Assembly: GCF_000282095.2 (NCBI RefSeq)
Contig: NZ_AKKC02000004.1
Coordinates: 558,001-622,000 of the forward strand
DNA from: Rhizobium sp. CF080
Lineage (GTDB): Bacteria > Pseudomonadota > Alphaproteobacteria > Rhizobiales > Rhizobiaceae
Reading direction: 5' to 3'
Length of the DNA stretch: 64,000 bases
In this document: in pieces, positions 1 to 8,844 of the stretch
Numbering within the stretch: the stretch's first letter is position 1
Layout of the letters: each line of letters starts with the position of its first letter
The notes under the pieces: generated by a model
The model's input: only the letters and a program-made list of their open reading frames with translations
What the model was told of the DNA's origin: nothing
Database searches by the model: none
Program-made: the position numbers and the translations under genes

Positions 1-924
1 GAAACGACCAGGCGTCATTTCCCGCAGTTCCGGCACGGTCTCGGTACAGGCTGGCAGCGCGTTCGGACAGCGGGTGCGGAAAACGCAGCCGCTCGGCGGA
101 TTGGCCGGGCTCGGGATGTCGCCTTTCAAGATCTGGCGGTTACGGGGCGCGTCCGGATCGGGCGATGGGATCGCCGAGAGCAGCGCCCGCGTATAAGGAT
201 GCTGCGGTCGGGCGTAGAGTTCGGCGCTCGGTGCGATTTCCATGATCCGGCCGAGATAAAGCACGATCACCCGGTCGCAGATATATTCGACCACCGCGAG
301 ATCATGACTGATGAACAGCATGGTCAGGCCGAGACGCTGCTGCAGGTCACGCAGGAGATTGATGACCTGAGCCTGGATCGATACGTCGAGCGCCGAAACC
401 GGTTCATCGGCAACGATGAATTCCGGTGCCAGCGTCAGAGCGCGGGCGATACCGATCCGCTGGCGTTGACCGCCGGAAAATTCATGGGCGTAACGATTGA
501 CCGCATCGCCGGGGAGATCGACCTGTTCGAGCGCCTTGCGCGCCCGTTCAAGTCGTTCCTTCGACGTGCCGAGGCCCTGGATCTTCAGTCCTTCTGTCAG
601 GATTTCCCCGATCGTCATGCGCGGTGAAAGGCTCGCGAACGGGTCCTGGAAGATATACTGCATGCGCGGCCGGGCGCGGCGCATCTCGGATGCCGAGAGG
701 GTAGTCAGTTCGGTGCCGTCGAAACGGACGCTGCCCGCCGAAGGCTCGACGAGTCGCAGGACCGAGCGGCCGATCGTCGTCTTGCCGCTGCCGGATTCTC
801 CGACCAGTCCGACAACCTCGCCCTTGCCGATATCGAAGGAGATTCCCTGCAGGATCGTCAGTTTCGTGCCGCGGGACTTATAGTGTTTCGCAAGGTCGCG
901 GACGGAGAGGAGGGGATCGCTCAT
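1..924 (-). CDS. Peptide-type ABC transporter ATP-binding protein (OppF/DppF-like), 3' end cut by window edge
   Basis: This is the second ATPase of a peptide/nickel-type ABC importer; it would sit on the cytoplasmic face and power uptake. The frame is open from an ATG at 924 to base 1 (308 codons) and still reads the cysteine-rich OppD/OppF C-terminal region (an RCPNALPAC-like stretch), so only a few residues should be missing. A Walker A (GESGSGKT type), an LSGGQRQR-type signature and a DEPVSALDVS Walker B can be read in the reverse complement. The start codon directly abuts the stop of the OppD-like gene (925-927), so the two are translationally coupled. It is the distal gene of the GntR-led operon and probably energises the permeases at 2887-4725 with its partner ATPase. 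Confidence 0.9.
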   Translation of the reverse strand, partial: MSDPLLSVRDLAKHYKSRGTKLTILQGISFDIGKGEVVGLVGESGSGKTTIGRSVLRLVEPSAGSVRFDGTELTTLSASEMRRARPRMQYIFQDPFASLSPRMTIGEILTEGLKIQGLGTSKERLERARKALEQVDLPGDAVNRYAHEFSGGQRQRIGIARALTLAPEFIVADEPVSALDVSIQAQVINLLRDLQQRLGLTMLFISHDLAVVEYICDRVIVLYLGRIMEIAPSAELYARPQHPYTRALLSAIPSPDPDAPRNRQILKGDIPSPANPPSGCVFRTRCPNALPACTETVPELREMTPGRF

Positions 925-1950
925 CTAAATCTCCCGCCAACGGATGCAGCGGCTCTGGTGGCGCGGATTGACATCGGCAAGCGGCGGCACCGCCACGCGA
1001 CAGTCCTCGATCGCAAACTTGCAGCGGGGCGAAAAGGCGCAGCCGGCTGGCATATCCATCAGGCTCGGCACGACGCCCGGAATCGCGGCAAGCTTCTCGC
1101 CGGCCTGCTTCATGCGGCTTGCATCGCCGAGCTTCGGCATCGAAGCGAGTAGGCCCATCGTATAAGGGTGTTTCGGGTTGCGGAAAACCTCGTCCACCGG
1201 CCCGGTCTCGACGATCCGGCCGGCATACATGACCGCGACCCGATGGGCGATTTCCGCGACCACGCCGAGATTATGGGTCACGAAAAGCATGGCCATGCCG
1301 CGCTCCCGCTGCAGCTTCTGCAGGAGATCGAGGATTTGCGCCTGGATGGTCACGTCGAGCGCCGTCGTCGGTTCGTCGGCAATCAGCAGCGTCGGATCGC
1401 AGGCAAGTGCCATGGCGATCGTCGCGCGCTGGCGCATGCCGCCGGAGAGTTCGTGCGGATATTGCCCGGCTCGGCGTTTCGCATCCGGAATTCCGACGCT
1501 TTCCAGAAGGGTAATGGCCGCGTTCATCGCGGCTTTCCGGTCCGCCCCGCGATGAACGCGGATCGGCTCCGAAATCTGGTCGCCGATCGTGTAGACAGGG
1601 TTCAGGCTCGACATTGGCTCCTGAAAGACCATGCCGATATCGTCACCGCGAATGGAGCGCATCTCCTGTTCGCTCAATGAAACGAGATCGCTGACACTGC
1701 CGTTCTTGCGCTTCAGCTGGATACTGCCCGCGGCGATCACGCCGATCTTCCGGGTCAGCAGCCGCATGACCGAAAGGCTGGTCACCGACTTGCCCGAACC
1801 GGATTCACCGACAAGCGCCAGCGTCTCGCCGGCCGCGACTGTCAGATCGATGCCATTGACCGCCGTCATTTCGCCGGCGCGGATGCGGAAGACAGTCCTC
1901 AGCCCCTTGACGTCGAGTATGGTGTCGGCGGTCTGTCGCATGGCATCCAT
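925..1950 (-). CDS. Peptide-type ABC transporter ATP-binding protein (OppD/DppD-like)
   Basis: This is a 341-residue ATPase of a peptide-type importer. It shows Walker A GESGSGKS, signature [14 protein letters not shown], Walker [13 protein letters not shown] and the C-terminal OppD cysteine motif ([11 protein letters not shown]), which in this family precedes or binds an Fe-S-like site. The frame is open further upstream, but that extension overlaps the aldolase gene. The ATG at 1950 makes a TGATG overlap with the aldolase stop, so this start is preferred; an ATG at 1941 is an alternative. In the operon it lies between the aldolase and the second ATPase. Inference: it is the SatD-like component of a sialic acid or acylated amino sugar importer. 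Confidence 0.9.
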   Translation of the reverse strand: MDAMRQTADTILDVKGLRTVFRIRAGEMTAVNGIDLTVAAGETLALVGESGSGKSVTSLSVMRLLTRKIGVIAAGSIQLKRKNGSVSDLVSLSEQEMRSIRGDDIGMVFQEPMSSLNPVYTIGDQISEPIRVHRGADRKAAMNAAITLLESVGIPDAKRRAGQYPHELSGGMRQRATIAMALACDPTLLIADEPTTALDVTIQAQILDLLQKLQRERGMAMLFVTHNLGVVAEIAHRVAVMYAGRIVETGPVDEVFRNPKHPYTMGLLASMPKLGDASRMKQAGEKLAAIPGVVPSLMDMPAGCAFSPRCKFAIEDCRVAVPPLADVNPRHQSRCIRWREI

Positions 1951-2867
1951 CAGGAAAGAAGGCCGGTCGCGCGCAGGATCGCGTCGATCTTCGCGGTTTC
2001 GGCTTCGTTGAGGGCGGCACGTGGACGGGGCATGAGCGCGGTATCGATGATCCCGAGGCTCTTCATCGCGGCTTTGAAGGCACCGATGCCGGAGGCTCCG
2101 CCGCTGACACGCCCGGCGCCCACCCAGACGATTTCGAAAAGCCTGCAGAGACGCTCCTGTTCCTTGCGGGCGGCGGCCCAATCGCCGCGCTGGGCGGCAT
2201 CCCAAAGCCGGACATAGCCATGCGGATCGACATTGGCGATGCCGGGCACAACGCCATGGGCACCCATCAGCAGCGCGGTGTCGACGACTATCTCGGAACC
2301 CGTCATCAGGAAGACGTCCTTGTTGTCGGCGAGATCGAGCATCACGTAGCGGAAATTGCCATCGTCACCACTGGAATCCTTGACGCCGATGATCGTGCCT
2401 TCCCTTGCAAGGGTGACGGTTGTCTGACGCTGCAGTTTGACATGAACGCATACGGGGATGTCGTAGGCGATCAGCGGCACATCGACGGCGTCGCGGATAT
2501 AGCGGAAGTGATCGATGATCTCGGATTGACTGGTGACGGTGTAATAGGGTGCCGTAACAACAACCGCGTCAGCGCCGGCGGCCTTGGCAATCCTGGCGTG
2601 GTTGATGACAAGATCGGTGGTGGCATCGATAACGCCGACGATCAACGGCACCCGGCCGTTGATGACCCTGGCGGAATGCTCGATGATTTCCCGCCGGGTC
2701 TTAGCGTCGTGGAAAACGACTTCGCTGGTCGAGCCCAGCACGAAGAGACCGTTGCATCCGGCTTCGATGAGGTTTTCCAGAACCCGTGTATAGGACGGAT
2801 AATCGACAGTGAAATCCGCATTCAGCGGGGTAATGACGGGAGGAACGACACCCTTGAACTTGCTCAT
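1950..2867 (-). CDS. nanA: Dihydrodipicolinate synthase/N-acetylneuraminate lyase family aldolase, candidate N-acetylneuraminate lyase
   Basis: A 305-residue class I TIM-barrel aldolase. Family landmarks are GSTSEV (pyruvate carboxylate loop), the tyrosine of AYDIP, and the Schiff-base lysine in GVKDSSGDD. The family includes DapA, N-acetylneuraminate lyase and several 2-keto-3-deoxy-acid enzymes, and sequence alone does not separate them. The lyase call rests on context: it is embedded among transporter genes opposite a fused NanE-NanK gene, which would take the ManNAc product onward to GlcNAc-6-phosphate. It starts 19 bases after the upstream permease stop and overlaps the next ATPase by one base. 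A dapA role is unlikely because the gene is locked into an import operon. Confidence 0.65.
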   Translation of the reverse strand: MSKFKGVVPPVITPLNADFTVDYPSYTRVLENLIEAGCNGLFVLGSTSEVVFHDAKTRREIIEHSARVINGRVPLIVGVIDATTDLVINHARIAKAAGADAVVVTAPYYTVTSQSEIIDHFRYIRDAVDVPLIAYDIPVCVHVKLQRQTTVTLAREGTIIGVKDSSGDDGNFRYVMLDLADNKDVFLMTGSEIVVDTALLMGAHGVVPGIANVDPHGYVRLWDAAQRGDWAAARKEQERLCRLFEIVWVGAGRVSGGASGIGAFKAAMKSLGIIDTALMPRPRAALNEAETAKIDAILRATGLLS

Positions 2868-2886
2868 TTTCGCTTTCTTTCGATCG

Positions 2887-3762
2887 TCAGTTTAGTTCGG
2901 CGCGAGGGTCGAATGCATCGCGAAGACCATCGCCAATGAAGTTGATTGCAAGGACGGCGAGCACCAGCGCACCGCCCGGAAACAGCCATTGCCAGGGATA
3001 TTGCTCCAGCACTGCCGTGGAGCGGGCGGCGTTCAGCATGTTGCCCCAGCTCGCCGCGGGCGGTGCAATGCCGAGCCCGAGGAAGGAGAGGCCTGCCTCC
3101 AGAAGGATGGCATTGGCGATCTGCAGCGTCGCGAAGACGACAAGGATGTCGATCGAGTTCGGCAGACCGTGGCGGAAGAGGAGGTGCGGGAGACCGGCAC
3201 CCATGCCTCTTGCTGCCAACACGAAGTCGCGCTCACGAAGTTCGAGGAGCCGAGACCGTACCATCCGCGCCAAGAGGGGCCAGGAGAGGAGCGAGATCAC
3301 CAGGACCGTCGGCCGGATGCCGGTGCCGGCGATCGAGGCGAGCACCAGCAGGAATATGACCGGCGGCAGCGTCATGACCAGATCGACGAAGCGCATGGTG
3401 ACGGCATCCGCCCAGCGACCGGCAAGCGCCGAGACTGCCCCGACCAGAAAGCCGATGATCGCGGAAATGATCGTTGAGGTTATCGCCACCAGGAGTGAGA
3501 TCCGCCCGCCATCCATGACGCGGGCGAAGATGTCGCGACCGACGCCGTCGGTGCCGAACCAGTGTTTTGTGGTCGGCCCGGCATTCATCGCCAGCAGGTC
3601 GATGTCATTGGGCTTGAAGCTCCACCACAACGGATAGGAGAGGATCAGCAGGATCATCGGCACGATCATGCACATGCCAAGGACGGCTGCCCGGTTGAGC
3701 AGGAACCGGTGAAGGGACCGTGCGGTCGGACCCGGGCTGCGGGAGGGGGTGCGGGCCAGCAT
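2887..3762 (-). CDS. Peptide-type ABC transporter permease (DppC-like)
   Basis: A 291-residue inner-membrane permease of the DppC/OppC family. One transmembrane segment near residues 25-50 is followed by a periplasmic loop carrying [16 protein letters not shown], the hallmark of DppC proteins, then five more hydrophobic segments. The EAA loop reads roughly [21 protein letters not shown] and contacts the ATPase. The ATG is three bases after the stop of the DppB-like gene, so they are co-translated. It pairs with the DppB-like permease at 3766-4725 and is fed by the binding protein at 4808-6394. Confidence 0.9.
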   Translation of the reverse strand: MLARTPSRSPGPTARSLHRFLLNRAAVLGMCMIVPMILLILSYPLWWSFKPNDIDLLAMNAGPTTKHWFGTDGVGRDIFARVMDGGRISLLVAITSTIISAIIGFLVGAVSALAGRWADAVTMRFVDLVMTLPPVIFLLVLASIAGTGIRPTVLVISLLSWPLLARMVRSRLLELRERDFVLAARGMGAGLPHLLFRHGLPNSIDILVVFATLQIANAILLEAGLSFLGLGIAPPAASWGNMLNAARSTAVLEQYPWQWLFPGGALVLAVLAINFIGDGLRDAFDPRAELN

Positions 3763-3765
3763 CGT

Positions 3766-4725
3766 TCAATCCACTTTGATGCGCGGATCGACCACCGCGT
3801 AGGCGAGATCCGTGAGGAGGTTGACGATGATGACGCAGGCGCCGATCACCAGTGTCGATCCCATGATGACCGGGTAGTCGCGGTTCTCCACTGCATTGAC
3901 CATCAGGAGGCCCATGCCCGGCCAGTTGAAGACGCTCTCGATGAAGATCGCGCCACCGATGGCAAGACCGATGGTCGAGCCGATCAACGTAATGACGGGA
4001 AGCAGCGCATTGCGCAGAGCATGTTTGGTGATGACCCAGAACTCGTAGACACCCTTGGCGCGGGCGGTGCGCACATAATCCTGATTGAGGACCTCGAGCA
4101 TTGAGGCGCGCATGTAGCGCATGATCAGCGCCGTCTGGGCGATTGCCAGCAGCATGGCGGGGAGGATGAGATGGTGAAGGAGGTCGCCGATCGAGAACTC
4201 TCCTCCGGGCGTCAGCATGCCACCGGACGGCAGCCAGTTGAAGTAGACGGAAAAGAGGTAGAGACCGACGAGGGCGCTCAAGAACGGCGGGCTGGAAATG
4301 CCGGTCACGGCAAGCACCGAGAACGAGAAGTCCGCCACCGAATTGCGACGCACGGCGCTGATCATGCCGGTCGCAATGCCGGCAATGATCGAGATCACGA
4401 TCGCGGTTCCCATCAACAGCACGGTCGGGCCGACGCGCGACAGGACGAGGCCGAGCACCGGCCGGTCGGGCCGCTGGATCGAATAGCCGAGATTGCCCGT
4501 CACTGCCTGCTGCAGCCAGGCGAGATATTGCACCGGCAGAGGCTGATCGAGACCGAGCGTCATGCGCAGTTCCGCAAGGTCGGAAGGCGACATAGGCACG
4601 TTCGGATCGATATAGGCGTCGATGGGATCGCCGGGTGTGAGGCGCAGCAGTACGAAGATCAGCACGCTCAGAGCAAGCAGCATGCCTACTCCGATCAGCA
4701 AGCGCCGGAGACTGTATCTCAGCAT
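3766..4725 (-). CDS. Peptide-type ABC transporter permease (DppB-like)
   Basis: A 319-residue inner-membrane permease. The N-terminus [17 protein letters not shown] with one transmembrane helix followed by [13 protein letters not shown] is typical of DppB/OppB. The EAA region ([19 protein letters not shown]) and the ending [10 protein letters not shown] also fit. The frame is open 23 codons further upstream, but that extension is not family-like and runs through the strong stem-loop at 4752-4786, so I chose the ATG at 4725. It is the partner of the DppC-like permease three bases downstream. Confidence 0.9.
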   Translation of the reverse strand: MLRYSLRRLLIGVGMLLALSVLIFVLLRLTPGDPIDAYIDPNVPMSPSDLAELRMTLGLDQPLPVQYLAWLQQAVTGNLGYSIQRPDRPVLGLVLSRVGPTVLLMGTAIVISIIAGIATGMISAVRRNSVADFSFSVLAVTGISSPPFLSALVGLYLFSVYFNWLPSGGMLTPGGEFSIGDLLHHLILPAMLLAIAQTALIMRYMRASMLEVLNQDYVRTARAKGVYEFWVITKHALRNALLPVITLIGSTIGLAIGGAIFIESVFNWPGMGLLMVNAVENRDYPVIMGSTLVIGACVIIVNLLTDLAYAVVDPRIKVD

Positions 4726-4751
4726 GAATTCGTTCCCGTGAGGGGGTATGG

Positions 4752-4786
4752 CGAGGATGGCCGGGTTCGCGCCCGCGCCATCCTCG
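4752..4786 (-). repeat. Stem-loop between the binding-protein gene and its permease gene
   Basis: A perfect 10-bp inverted repeat (CGAGGATGGC / GCCATCCTCG) with a 15-base loop lies in the 82-base gap between the solute-binding protein stop and the permease start. The loop can pair further internally. There is no T-run on the coding strand, so it is unlikely to be a full terminator. Stem-loops at this operon position commonly protect binding-protein mRNA or attenuate transcription, giving more binding protein than permease; that role is inferred here. Confidence 0.6.
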
Positions 4787-4807
4787 GCTTTCACATAGGC
4801 TCAAGCC

Positions 4808-6394
4808 TTATTCGGCAATCGCCCACTTTTCCGGATATGCCTGGTACGGCCCGCCGCCGGGGGCGGGCGTCCAAACAAAATCCTTGAGCTTGGAGGAGGC
4901 GATGCCGTAACGATTTGCCACCCATAGCGGCCCCCAGGGGAGCTGGCTGTTCATCACCTTGCAGACGTCCTGGTAGCGGGCGCCGCGTTTGGCGGCGTCC
5001 GTCTCGCCGAGCGCGGCATCGAGGGCGGCGGTCAGCTCCGGCATGCGAACGCGCGCAACGTTCGGGCCGGCCGGCGGGATCTGCTTTTCGTTGAGGCCGA
5101 CATTGATACTGCCCGGGTCCGGACCGTTCTGCAGGCCGGCATAGACCATCTGGAACTGCGCGGTGTCCGGCGTCGGGTTGAGCACGATGCTGTTATAGGT
5201 CGGGGTATCGACGGCACGTGGCGTTACGTTGATCCCGACCTGGGCGAGCATCGCCTGGACGGCCGCCATGACGTTGGCCGCGAGCGGCGTGGTGTAATAG
5301 GTCAGAAGCGTGATCGGCTTGTTGCCGTTGATCTGATCCCAGCCGGCTTCCTTCAGCAGCTGCTTGGCCTTTTCCGGATTGTAGGCGTAGGTCTCGATGC
5401 CCTTCGGCACGACCTGGTCGGCGACATAGGCGCAGTTAGCCGGTTTTGCCGCACCGCCATAGAGGCTCTGGATAATCGCATCGCGATTGATCGCATACAT
5501 GACGGCCTGGCGGACCTTGATATCTTTCCAGATCGGGGAGTCATGGTTGAACCCCAGATAATTGACGACGAAGGAATCGCCTTCGATGATGCGGAAATCC
5601 TTGTTGTTCCTGAACGCCGTCAGATCGTTCGAATCGACGTAGGTAAACTGGATCTCGCCGGCGCGCAGAGCGGCGATCGCCGCCGCCGGGTTGGCGAAAT
5701 AACGGTTGATGATCCTTTCCAATGCCGGCTTGCCGCCGCGGTAGTCGGTATTGGCGGCAAGTTCGACATACTGGTCGGTGACGTATTTCGTGAATTTGAA
5801 CGGACCGGTGCCGATCGGCGAAGTGGACCACCAGCTGTTCTTGGCGAGCTGGTCCGGGGCGATCTGCGACAGAGCGTGCTCGGGCAACATCATCACCTTG
5901 GTTATCGTGTCCATCAGGCTTGCGGACGGAGTCGACAGCTTGACGACGAGGGTCTTGTCGTCCTTGGCCTCGACCGAGGAAACCGCGCCCAGGCGAGCCG
6001 CCAGAACCGAGCCGGTCTTGGCATTCTTGGCAAGCTCCATCGTGAACTTGGCGTCCTTGGCGGTAAACGGCTTGCCGTCGTGCCATTTCGCGTCAGTCAG
6101 CTTGAACGTGTAGGTGAGCTGATCGGCGCTGACATCGTAGGACGAGGCAAGCACGCCGACCACCTTCTGCAGCTTTTCGTCATAGGTCACCAGCGGCTCG
6201 AAATAGACGCTGAGCCAGGTGAAGCCGCCTGTCGCGGCAAGTGGATTGAAATTGCCCTGGAAGCCGCCGGGGCCGACGTCGAAACCGCCGGACAACGTGG
6301 CGGCCTGAGCCGGGGCGATGAAGGCCGGAATGGCCGTGGTCGCCATCATCGCAGCGAACGCGATGGCGGACGATAGTATGGACAGTCTGTTCAT
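4808..6394 (-). CDS. Family 5 extracellular solute-binding protein of the peptide/SatA type
   Basis: A 528-residue periplasmic receptor (SBP_bac_5). A Sec signal peptide ends around PAQA-A (residues 28-32). Mature landmarks include TFKLTDAKWHDGKPFTAKD, IGTGPFKF and KVRQAVMYAINRDAI, all characteristic of DppA/OppA-type receptors. The ATG overlaps the regulator stop (TAATG), and a strong GGGAGGAG ribosome site sits just upstream, so high expression is expected within the regulator's operon. Family 5 receptors bind di/oligopeptides, nickel, opines and, in SatABCD of Haemophilus ducreyi, sialic acid. Here the fused NanEK and the lyase-family gene favour a sialic acid ligand; this is inference. 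Confidence 0.88.
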   Translation of the reverse strand: MNRLSILSSAIAFAAMMATTAIPAFIAPAQAATLSGGFDVGPGGFQGNFNPLAATGGFTWLSVYFEPLVTYDEKLQKVVGVLASSYDVSADQLTYTFKLTDAKWHDGKPFTAKDAKFTMELAKNAKTGSVLAARLGAVSSVEAKDDKTLVVKLSTPSASLMDTITKVMMLPEHALSQIAPDQLAKNSWWSTSPIGTGPFKFTKYVTDQYVELAANTDYRGGKPALERIINRYFANPAAAIAALRAGEIQFTYVDSNDLTAFRNNKDFRIIEGDSFVVNYLGFNHDSPIWKDIKVRQAVMYAINRDAIIQSLYGGAAKPANCAYVADQVVPKGIETYAYNPEKAKQLLKEAGWDQINGNKPITLLTYYTTPLAANVMAAVQAMLAQVGINVTPRAVDTPTYNSIVLNPTPDTAQFQMVYAGLQNGPDPGSINVGLNEKQIPPAGPNVARVRMPELTAALDAALGETDAAKRGARYQDVCKVMNSQLPWGPLWVANRYGIASSKLKDFVWTPAPGGGPYQAYPEKWAIAE

Positions 6395-7122
6395 TATGCT
6401 CCTCCCACATGTGAACTTGTTTTGTTGGCGGCAATCACCCGGGAAATGCCCTCGTAATGGCGATCCAGGCGCATCTGTACTTCCGCAAGATCCTTGACCT
6501 CGATGGCATCGACGATCGCCGCGTGATCCCTCCAGGTCGCGACGGGGTCCACGTTCTCGAGGTTCACGAAATCGGATGCCTTGTAGAAGGCCAGCCAGAA
6601 TACATCGATGAGCCGGGCAAGGGTCTCGTTGTTCTGGCAGCGGAAGAGCAGGGTATGAAAGAGCTGGTCTTCGTCGGCGAAGGATTCTCCACGCTCCGCG
6701 TGGATGCGCATCCGATCCACCGTGGCGCGAAGTTCCGCGATATCTTCGTCACTGATCATCTCGAGCGTCTTGCCGATCAGCCCCACTTCCAGCGTGCGAC
6801 GGATCTCGATCACTTCCTCGATCTGGCGAAGCGCACCACCGAGACCGTAAGCGAGATTGTCGAGCAACGGCTCGAACGAGAAGGCCTTGACGAAAATCCC
6901 GACCCCGCGCCGCGATTCCAGCACGCCCAGCGATTCCAGCGCCTTGATGCCTTCCCGCAGGGAATTTCGGCTGACGCCGAGCTGGTTTGCGAGCTCGGAT
7001 TCGGCCGGAAGCAGGGTGCCCGGCTTCAATCCGTTGTCGCTGATATAGCCGCGAATACTCTCCTGCACGGAAACGTGGAGGAGAGGCGCGCGGGTCAGGG
7101 GCTTGATCGATTTCAGCTGCAT
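6394..7122 (-). CDS. nanR: FadR-type GntR transcriptional regulator, candidate NanR
   Basis: A 242-residue regulator with an N-terminal winged helix (residues about 15-80, with LPAESELANQLGVSRNSLREGIKAL read in pieces) and an all-helical FCD effector domain (FADEDQLFHTLLF, DHAAIVDAI). FCD histidines often bind a metal that helps hold carboxylate ligands. ATGs at 7164 and 7245 are also in frame, but a TTGACA-17-TATGTC promoter on this strand ends at 7160, overlapping the ATG at 7164. I therefore chose 7122. The gene leads the transport operon and is divergent from nanEK, with GGATAT repeats between them, so autoregulation and control of both units are likely. Escherichia coli NanR is in the same family and binds GGTATA repeats. 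Confidence 0.82.
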   Translation of the reverse strand: MQLKSIKPLTRAPLLHVSVQESIRGYISDNGLKPGTLLPAESELANQLGVSRNSLREGIKALESLGVLESRRGVGIFVKAFSFEPLLDNLAYGLGGALRQIEEVIEIRRTLEVGLIGKTLEMISDEDIAELRATVDRMRIHAERGESFADEDQLFHTLLFRCQNNETLARLIDVFWLAFYKASDFVNLENVDPVATWRDHAAIVDAIEVKDLAEVQMRLDRHYEGISRVIAANKTSSHVGGA

Positions 7123-7159
7123 GCCGGTCTCGTTTCGGGTGTGCACTCGGGATGAATGA

Positions 7160-7199
7160 GACATATCCACTTGTAGGATATCTGTCAATTGGATATCTA
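7160..7199. promoter_or_regulatory. Divergent promoter and GGATAT-repeat operator between nanR and nanEK
   Basis: Two exact GGATATCT copies lie at 7176-7183 and 7191-7198 (15-bp period), and an inverted ATATCC half-site at 7163-7168 faces the first copy. On the minus strand TTGACA (7188-7183) is 17 bases from TATGTC (7165-7160). On the plus strand a weaker TTGTAG (7171-7176), 17-base spacer, TATCTA (7194-7199) could serve nanEK. The repeats cover both promoters, as expected for a repressor site. The unit resembles the GGTATA repeats of E. coli NanR with two bases transposed. Confidence 0.6.
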
Positions 7200-7221
7200 T
7201 TGAGCATGATCGAGGTAGAAG

Positions 7222-8769
7222 ATGAGCAGCCAAATGATGGTGCAAGGTTTGGTCGTGTCCTGTCAGCCCGTTCCGGGCGGACCGCAGGACAATGCGGATT
7301 TCGTGATTGGTTTCGCCAGGGCGGCGCTTGCCGCCGGCGCCACGGCGCTGAGGATCGAATCCGTTGCCTATGTCGCGGCCGTGCGCGCGGTCACTGGCGT
7401 CCCGATCATAGGGCTTGTCAAACGTGACCTGACGGACAGTGCGGTGCGGATCACGCCCTTCATCGCCGATGCCGAAGCGCTGGCCGATGCCGGAGCCGAT
7501 ATCATCGCGTTCGACGCGACCGATCGCAAGCGCCCGGCTTCGGTCGAGGCGCTGGTCAAGGCCGTTAAGGGCAGGGGCAGGCTTGCCATGGCAGACTGCT
7601 CATGCCTGGAAGATGCGCGCCGGGCTCTTGCAGCCGGTGTGGACTTCGTCGGCACGACCCTGTCCGGCTATGTCGGCGGGCCTGAGCCGGAGGAACCGGA
7701 TCTGGCACTTATTGCCGCCATCCGCCGCCTGACGCCACATGTCATTGCCGAAGGGCGCATCCGCTCTCCGGAACAGGCAGCTGCCGCAGTTCGGGCAGGG
7801 GCATCGGCGGTCGTTGTCGGTTCGGCGATCACCAGGACCGAGCATGTCACGTCCTGGTTCAATACGGCGGTCTCGCGGGCTTTGGCGACAAGGGCGGAAG
7901 GCCCCGTATTGGCGATCGATATCGGCGGCACCAAAACGATGGCCGCTCTGGTCTCCGGCTCGGACGTACTTGAGGAAATCAAGATCGCGACTGTACGAGA
8001 GGCCGGGCCGGAGGAATGGCTCTCCACCATTGCACGCGAAACGGCGGCGTGGGCCGGCCGCTATAAACGGATTGGAATCGCCGCGACAGGGTTGATCCGA
8101 GATGGTCGTTGGTCAGCTCTCAATTCGGAGACACTCGCCATACCGGATAGTTTTCCGCTGGTGCAGAGGGCCGAAGATCTGTTCGGCGTCCCAGTCCAGG
8201 CGGTCAACGATGCACAGGCGGCAGCCTGGGGAGAATACCGGTTCGGAGCGGGCCAGGACGCTGACATGGTATTTCTGACGATCTCGACAGGGATCGGTGG
8301 CGGCATCGTTGTCAATGGACGCCTGTTGACGGGAATGGCCGGGCACTTCGGCCTCATCCGCAGCCCCTCCCAGGGTATGCATCCGTTGGAAGATCAAACA
8401 TCCGGCCGATGGATGGCCGCGCAAGCGGCGAAAGCCGGTCACGCGGTCGAGGCGACGGAAGTTTTTGCCCGATGGCGAGCAGGCGACACGTGGGCGAGGG
8501 ATATCATTTCATGCTCCGCGCGGCGGGCGGCAATGCTCTGCGGCGATATCAAAATGATCCTCGATCCGAAGACAATCGTCATCGGCGGAGGTATTGGTTT
8601 GGCCGAGGGTTATCTCGACGAGGTTCTTAAGCATTTGCCCCACCATTTCGACCTCAAGATAGTACCGGCGATGCTCGGCCCCCAAGCAGGGGCGATCGGC
8701 GCCGCTGACATTGCAGGAGCGGCTATGGCGCACGACACCCACTCGAAGATCCGTGCAGCTTCGGCTTGA
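7222..8769 (+). CDS. nanEK: Fused N-acetylmannosamine-6-phosphate 2-epimerase / N-acetylmannosamine kinase
   Basis: A 515-residue two-domain protein. Residues 1 to about 225 are a NanE TIM barrel: ALRIES, the catalytic-type lysine of GLVKRDL (K67), AFDATDRKRP, and E177 in IAEGRI. Residues about 228-510 are a ROK kinase: AIDIGGTKT (phosphate loop), the catalytic aspartate in VNDAQAAAWGE (D330) and STGIGGGIVV. The kinase would phosphorylate ManNAc and the epimerase convert ManNAc-6-P to GlcNAc-6-P. The usual ROK zinc cluster (CxCGxxGC) is absent; only a GHFG histidine remains. GAGG precedes the ATG by six bases. It is divergent from the transport operon and ends the sialic acid locus on this side. 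No nagA or nagB is in the window. Confidence 0.9.
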   Translation: MSSQMMVQGLVVSCQPVPGGPQDNADFVIGFARAALAAGATALRIESVAYVAAVRAVTGVPIIGLVKRDLTDSAVRITPFIADAEALADAGADIIAFDATDRKRPASVEALVKAVKGRGRLAMADCSCLEDARRALAAGVDFVGTTLSGYVGGPEPEEPDLALIAAIRRLTPHVIAEGRIRSPEQAAAAVRAGASAVVVGSAITRTEHVTSWFNTAVSRALATRAEGPVLAIDIGGTKTMAALVSGSDVLEEIKIATVREAGPEEWLSTIARETAAWAGRYKRIGIAATGLIRDGRWSALNSETLAIPDSFPLVQRAEDLFGVPVQAVNDAQAAAWGEYRFGAGQDADMVFLTISTGIGGGIVVNGRLLTGMAGHFGLIRSPSQGMHPLEDQTSGRWMAAQAAKAGHAVEATEVFARWRAGDTWARDIISCSARRAAMLCGDIKMILDPKTIVIGGGIGLAEGYLDEVLKHLPHHFDLKIVPAMLGPQAGAIGAADIAGAAMAHDTHSKIRAASA

Positions 8770-8844
8770 CGGCGGTAGCGGAAAAAGGCCGCTGGCGATA
8801 AACGCGCTGTCGTGGGCCAGTTGAGCCGTTGCACCTAGCGCATT

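Noticed and set aside
2220..6376. Several plus-strand frames of 130-280 codons opposite the nan-type transport operon
   Set aside because: All are antisense shadows of motif-bearing genes, with no ribosome site or domain.
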